9,020 bases of DNA from Collinsella aerofaciens. GTDB lineage: Bacteria; Actinomycetota; Coriobacteriia; Coriobacteriales; Coriobacteriaceae. The first letter of the stretch is position 1. Every line of letters starts with the position of its first letter. Shown in pieces: positions 6,369 through 9,020 of this stretch. The translations under genes and the position numbers were made by a program. Below the pieces are notes generated by a model. The model searched no databases. It saw only the letters and a list, made by a program, of their open reading frames with translations, and was not told where the DNA came from. The stretch is taken from the NCBI GenBank assembly GCA_905213325.1, contig CAJMHW010000048.1, positions 1 to 9,020 of the forward strand, read 5' to 3'.

Positions 6369-7542
6369 GCTCTGCCGGACGGTCGGGCGAGCTAAAGCCC
6401 GAGTCAAACGTAACGACGCATGATGCATCGGGCCGGCGCTCGTGCACGATGCGCGTGACGAGCTCCAGTAGCTCTTCGTCGGATATGTCAAAGCCGTCGG
6501 GACGCACCAGGTCAAACGAAACAAAGCCGTCGTGCTCGTGCAGGTCGTGGATGGAAAGCGCAGGGTCGATCTGCGCTACGCCGCGCTTTACCCAGCCGCG
6601 CAGGTCGTCACCGGTTGTTGCAATGGGGTCGCAGTGCAGCGTAATGCCAATGCCCATCTGGCGTTTGATGTCGTGTTCGATGGTGTCCAGAATCTCGTGG
6701 TGCTCAAAGGCATCGCCCTCGCCGGGCATTTCCACGTGTGCGCTGGCAAACTGACGGCCGGGGCCGTAGTCATGCACCATGAGGTCGTGCGTGCCTAGAA
6801 CCTGGGGGTATGACATGATCCTGTCGCGGATTTCCTGGACGAGCTTGGGGTCGGGCGCTTGCCCCAACAGCGGGCTGATGGCGTCGCGCACCAGGCCCAT
6901 GCCGCTGATGCAAATGAAGATGCCCACGCCCAGGCCTGCCCAGCCGTCGAGATCAAAGCCGGTCGCTTGCGAAATAAGCGCCGCCGCCAAGACCGAGCCC
7001 GAGGTGATGACGTCATTCTTGGAGTCCTGTGCCGTGGCGATGAGCGTCTCGGAATCGATGCGGTTGCCCAGCGTGCGGTTGAATGCCGCCATCCAGAGCT
7101 TAACGAGCATGGACAAGACGAGGGCGGCTAAGGAGAGCACCGAATATGCAGTGGGGGAAGGCTTGATGATCTTAGTGACCGACTCGAGAATCAGGTTGAT
7201 GCCGACGGCGCAAACCAGGACGGCGACAAACAGACCGGCCAGGTACTCGTAGCGGCCGTGGCCATAAGGGTGGCCCTCGTCTGCCGGGCGGCTGGCAAGG
7301 CGGAACCCGAGCAGACTCACGATGTTGCTCGAGGCATCGGAGAGGTTGTTGAAAGCGTCGGCGATGAGGGAGACGGAGCCGGCGAGCAGACCCGCGATGC
7401 CCTTGGCCAGGCACAGGGTGATGTTGAGGCCAATGCAGACGAGGCTTGCGGAAAAGCCCGCGTTGGTGCGGCAAGATGCATCGACCGGCTCGCCCTCGCT
7501 GCCGGGAACAAGCGTATGTACCAGCCGATTTACAAATAGCAT
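6361..7542 (-). CDS. Cation diffusion facilitator transporter, possible manganese exporter, with extended C-terminus
   Basis: CDF proteins exchange a divalent metal for protons across the membrane, exporting the metal from the cytoplasm. The 393-residue product has six predicted helices (about 28-54, 56-80, 98-121, 132-154, 166-190, 201-225). Helix 2 has NNLSD and helix 5 has DSKND, giving a metal site Asn65, Asp69, Asp173, Asp177. The zinc exporter YiiP has Asp-Asp-His-Asp at these positions. An Asn-Asp-Asp-Asp set without a His-rich loop between helices 4 and 5 fits the manganese-type branch (MntE-like), so manganese is the likely but unproven substrate. HPYGHGRYEY (91-100) is the conserved CDF segment before helix 3. 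The cytoplasmic metal-binding domain covers about 235-306. Another 87 residues follow that resemble a second copy. The start is ATG at 7542, chosen for the GAGGA eight bases upstream; the frame stays open further but without a good ribosome site. Confidence 0.93.
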   Translation of the reverse strand: MLFVNRLVHTLVPGSEGEPVDASCRTNAGFSASLVCIGLNITLCLAKGIAGLLAGSVSLIADAFNNLSDASSNIVSLLGFRLASRPADEGHPYGHGRYEYLAGLFVAVLVCAVGINLILESVTKIIKPSPTAYSVLSLAALVLSMLVKLWMAAFNRTLGNRIDSETLIATAQDSKNDVITSGSVLAAALISQATGFDLDGWAGLGVGIFICISGMGLVRDAISPLLGQAPDPKLVQEIRDRIMSYPQVLGTHDLMVHDYGPGRQFASAHVEMPGEGDAFEHHEILDTIEHDIKRQMGIGITLHCDPIATTGDDLRGWVKRGVAQIDPALSIHDLHEHDGFVSFDLVRPDGFDISDEELLELVTRIVHERRPDASCVVTFDSGFSSPDRPAEQL

Positions 7543-7550
7543 AGCGGTCG

Positions 7551-7555
7551 TCCTC
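7551..7555 (-). promoter_or_regulatory. Ribosome binding site that fixes the transporter start
   Basis: On the minus strand GAGGA is followed by eight bases and then the ATG at 7542-7540. An in-frame ATG at 7563-7561 lacks a purine-rich site, so the shorter protein is preferred. The protein then begins MLFVNRLVHTL before the first helix. Confidence 0.6.
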
Positions 7556-7585
7556 ACAATCATGTTTAAGGGGATAGTGTAGCTC

Positions 7586-7602
7586 GCACGGGGGCGCCGT
7601 GC
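7586..7602. promoter_or_regulatory. Small palindrome upstream of the transporter gene
   Basis: GCACGG (7586-7591) and CCGTGC (7597-7602) form a 6-base inverted repeat with a 5-base centre. On the minus strand it lies just upstream of a possible -10, TACACT (7581-7576), about 35 bases before the transporter start. Its position suits an operator for a metal-responsive regulator, but no regulator gene is present in this window. Confidence 0.25.
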
Positions 7603-7713
7603 GCCGATGCTCAGAAAATGCAGCAATAGTCTGCCGGTGCTAACGAGCGAGACTTCTCGTCTGCCTGGGTGGTCCATTTTGGGCCACATGGGTATGGGCA
7701 TGTGCCTGCTTGC

Positions 7714-7732
7714 TCGACATACTTAATGTCGA
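7714..7732. promoter_or_regulatory. 19-base palindrome in the leader of the zinc-ribbon gene
   Basis: TCGACAT (7714-7720) and ATGTCGA (7726-7732) are perfect inverted copies around ACTTA. The site is 28 bases before the ATG at 7761 and 12 before its Shine-Dalgarno. It could be a protein-binding operator or a small mRNA hairpin; it is AT-richer than its surroundings. CACATG (7685-7690) and CATGTG (7699-7704) make a second inverted pair just upstream. Confidence 0.4.
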
Positions 7733-7760
7733 CAGCCCCTGTGCAAAGGAGGACGTTTCC

Positions 7761-8999
7761 ATGGACGAGATGTTTGCCATTAAATGTCAAAACTGCGGCG
7801 GCCCTATGTACTCGCACCAGGCTAAGCGCAGCTTTGAGTGCGCCTATTGCGGCACGGTGGTTCCGTGGCAGGCGGACGCCGGAGAGCCCAAGAGCGCTTT
7901 GGGTATTCGCCATACGCCGTTGACGGTGGTGGATGGACTGCTCAAACTCACGCATGTGTCGCAACTCGAGCGCCCGCAGGACCCGGACTGGTATTTCTTC
8001 AATGCGCACTGGCGCAATCAGTCGGTCCTGGAACATCTGCTGTGGGAGGATCGCGGCACGGCGCAGGAGTTCCAAGAGGCCACGCATGTGAGCATTCCTT
8101 GCCCCTTCTGCGGAGCGTCCTTTGAGGGCGAGTCAACGCAGCGTGTGTTTGAGTGCCCGTCCTGCGGCAACAAGATCGGCATTGCCGACCTGCTCAAGCC
8201 CGGTACCTTCAGCAAGCGCCTGACCATGGGCGTTGGTGCGGAGTATGTGCCCGAGCAGGGTATTCCCTGCGAAATCTCGCCGCAGCAGGCACGTGCCAAC
8301 GCGCTGCAGCTGGTGCGCCAGTATCCGGATGCCTTTGCCGGGCACGACGTGGAAGACGCGATCCAAAACGACATGATGCTCTTCTATTTCCCCATGGCGC
8401 TGGCGGACTTGCGCATGATGGCGAGCTTCCCGGGCAAGGGCCTGAGCAAGGAGGCCTTGGTGTACTACGAGGTGCTCGACTGGGCATACCCCAGGGCAAA
8501 CTACCTGGACGTTCGCCTCATGGGCATTTTGGAGCCGTGGGACTTTGCCAAGGTCGGTCCGTTCGATCCCGCCATGCAGGAAGGTGACTTTCGCGTTGTC
8601 TCAGTCGATGCGTCTACCAAGGACCAGGTGGTCATTGATAAGTTGGCGCTCGACGTTGCGGGCAACGACGCCGAGGCTGTACTGGGGCTCAATAAAAAGA
8701 GCATTCGCATGTGGGCGCGCAAGGCCCGCAAACATAAGGACGGCCTGGTGATGGTGCCGGTCTACTTTGTCGATCGTCCGGCGACAGACGGCCGCGATGG
8801 CGAGCAGGTGCGCATTGCCGTAAACGGCCAGACGGGCCGCGCGGCCGCGGTGGTGTTTAGCGACAAGCGCGAAACGCATATCGTGGCGTCGCTCAGCCCG
8901 AGCCTGCATCTGTCCGGCGAGAGCACCGTGCACGCCACGCCCGTCGAGGTCAAATACGTTAAATCGGAGGCTTCGGTAGTTTGTGTGACAAGGGGCTAG
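7761..8999 (+). CDS. Double zinc-ribbon protein of unknown function (TFIIB-type zinc ribbon family-like)
   Basis: The 412-residue product has two four-Cys zinc ribbons: Cys9-x2-Cys12 with Cys27-x2-Cys30, and Cys114-x2-Cys117 with Cys132-x2-Cys135. The 83 residues between the last Cys of the first and the first Cys of the second are soluble and charged. The rest has conserved-looking blocks: NALQLVRQYPDAFAG (about 180-194), LFYFPMALADLRM (207-219), and VPVYFVDRP followed by RIAVNGQTGRAA (about 332-362). The last block recalls the MNGQTGKV segment of Gram-positive proteins annotated as TFIIB-type zinc-ribbon proteins. Unlike many of those, no C-terminal membrane helix is visible. There is no signal peptide, so a cytoplasmic location is likely. 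The start is ATG 7761, with a near-ideal AAAGGAGG (7745-7752) eight bases before it; an upstream in-frame start at 7710 is less likely. Nucleic-acid or protein binding is possible. The function is unknown, and the resemblance does not imply a transcription-factor role. Confidence 0.88.
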   Translation: MDEMFAIKCQNCGGPMYSHQAKRSFECAYCGTVVPWQADAGEPKSALGIRHTPLTVVDGLLKLTHVSQLERPQDPDWYFFNAHWRNQSVLEHLLWEDRGTAQEFQEATHVSIPCPFCGASFEGESTQRVFECPSCGNKIGIADLLKPGTFSKRLTMGVGAEYVPEQGIPCEISPQQARANALQLVRQYPDAFAGHDVEDAIQNDMMLFYFPMALADLRMMASFPGKGLSKEALVYYEVLDWAYPRANYLDVRLMGILEPWDFAKVGPFDPAMQEGDFRVVSVDASTKDQVVIDKLALDVAGNDAEAVLGLNKKSIRMWARKARKHKDGLVMVPVYFVDRPATDGRDGEQVRIAVNGQTGRAAAVVFSDKRETHIVASLSPSLHLSGESTVHATPVEVKYVKSEASVVCVTRG

Positions 9000-9020
9000 C
9001 CTAGGCAGCAACGCTCTTCG

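Noticed and set aside
7543..7701. Upstream extension of the transporter by 53 residues
   Set aside because: The extension has an atypical composition and no ribosome site. GAGGA precedes ATG 7542 at good spacing, and the protein then has normal CDF length at its N-terminus.

Overview
The window reads as core chromosome of a high-GC Gram-positive bacterium. A Collinsella-like member of the Coriobacteriia is my best guess, based on GC-rich codon use, good Shine-Dalgarno sites and the mix of gene families. I recognise that style but cannot prove it without a database search. There is no transposase, integrase, phage gene, CRISPR array, tRNA or rRNA, and base composition looks even across the window.

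Left part (1-3372, + strand). A protein of unknown function, already open at the left edge, ends at 921. A 242-base gap follows, holding a perfect 15-base inverted repeat around a foldable 68-base interior. Then comes ruvC-ruvA-ruvB, packed as one unit: each stop codon shares its last base with the next start (TGATG at both junctions). RuvA and RuvB form the branch-migration motor on Holliday junctions and RuvC cuts the junction, so this is a complete recombination-repair resolvasome operon.

Middle (3373-5246, + strand). fhs encodes formate-tetrahydrofolate ligase (folate one-carbon metabolism). It has its own probable promoter and strong ribosome site, and ends at a clear intrinsic terminator at 5210-5246, so it is probably a single-gene unit.

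Right part (5247-9020). A single-pass membrane protein of unknown function (5365-6348, +) has a low-complexity N-terminal part with three similar Thr motifs, one membrane helix, a PASTA-like outer segment and a run of heptad repeats. It converges on a cation diffusion facilitator transporter (6361-7542, -), possibly a manganese exporter, with only 12 bases between the two stop codons. The transporter is divergent from a double zinc-ribbon protein (7761-8999, +) across a 218-base gap containing small palindromes.

I see no convincing new defence, mobile or biosynthetic system. The items most worth a second look are the structured element before ruvC, the Thr-motif/PASTA-like membrane protein, and the transporter's apparently duplicated C-terminal domain.
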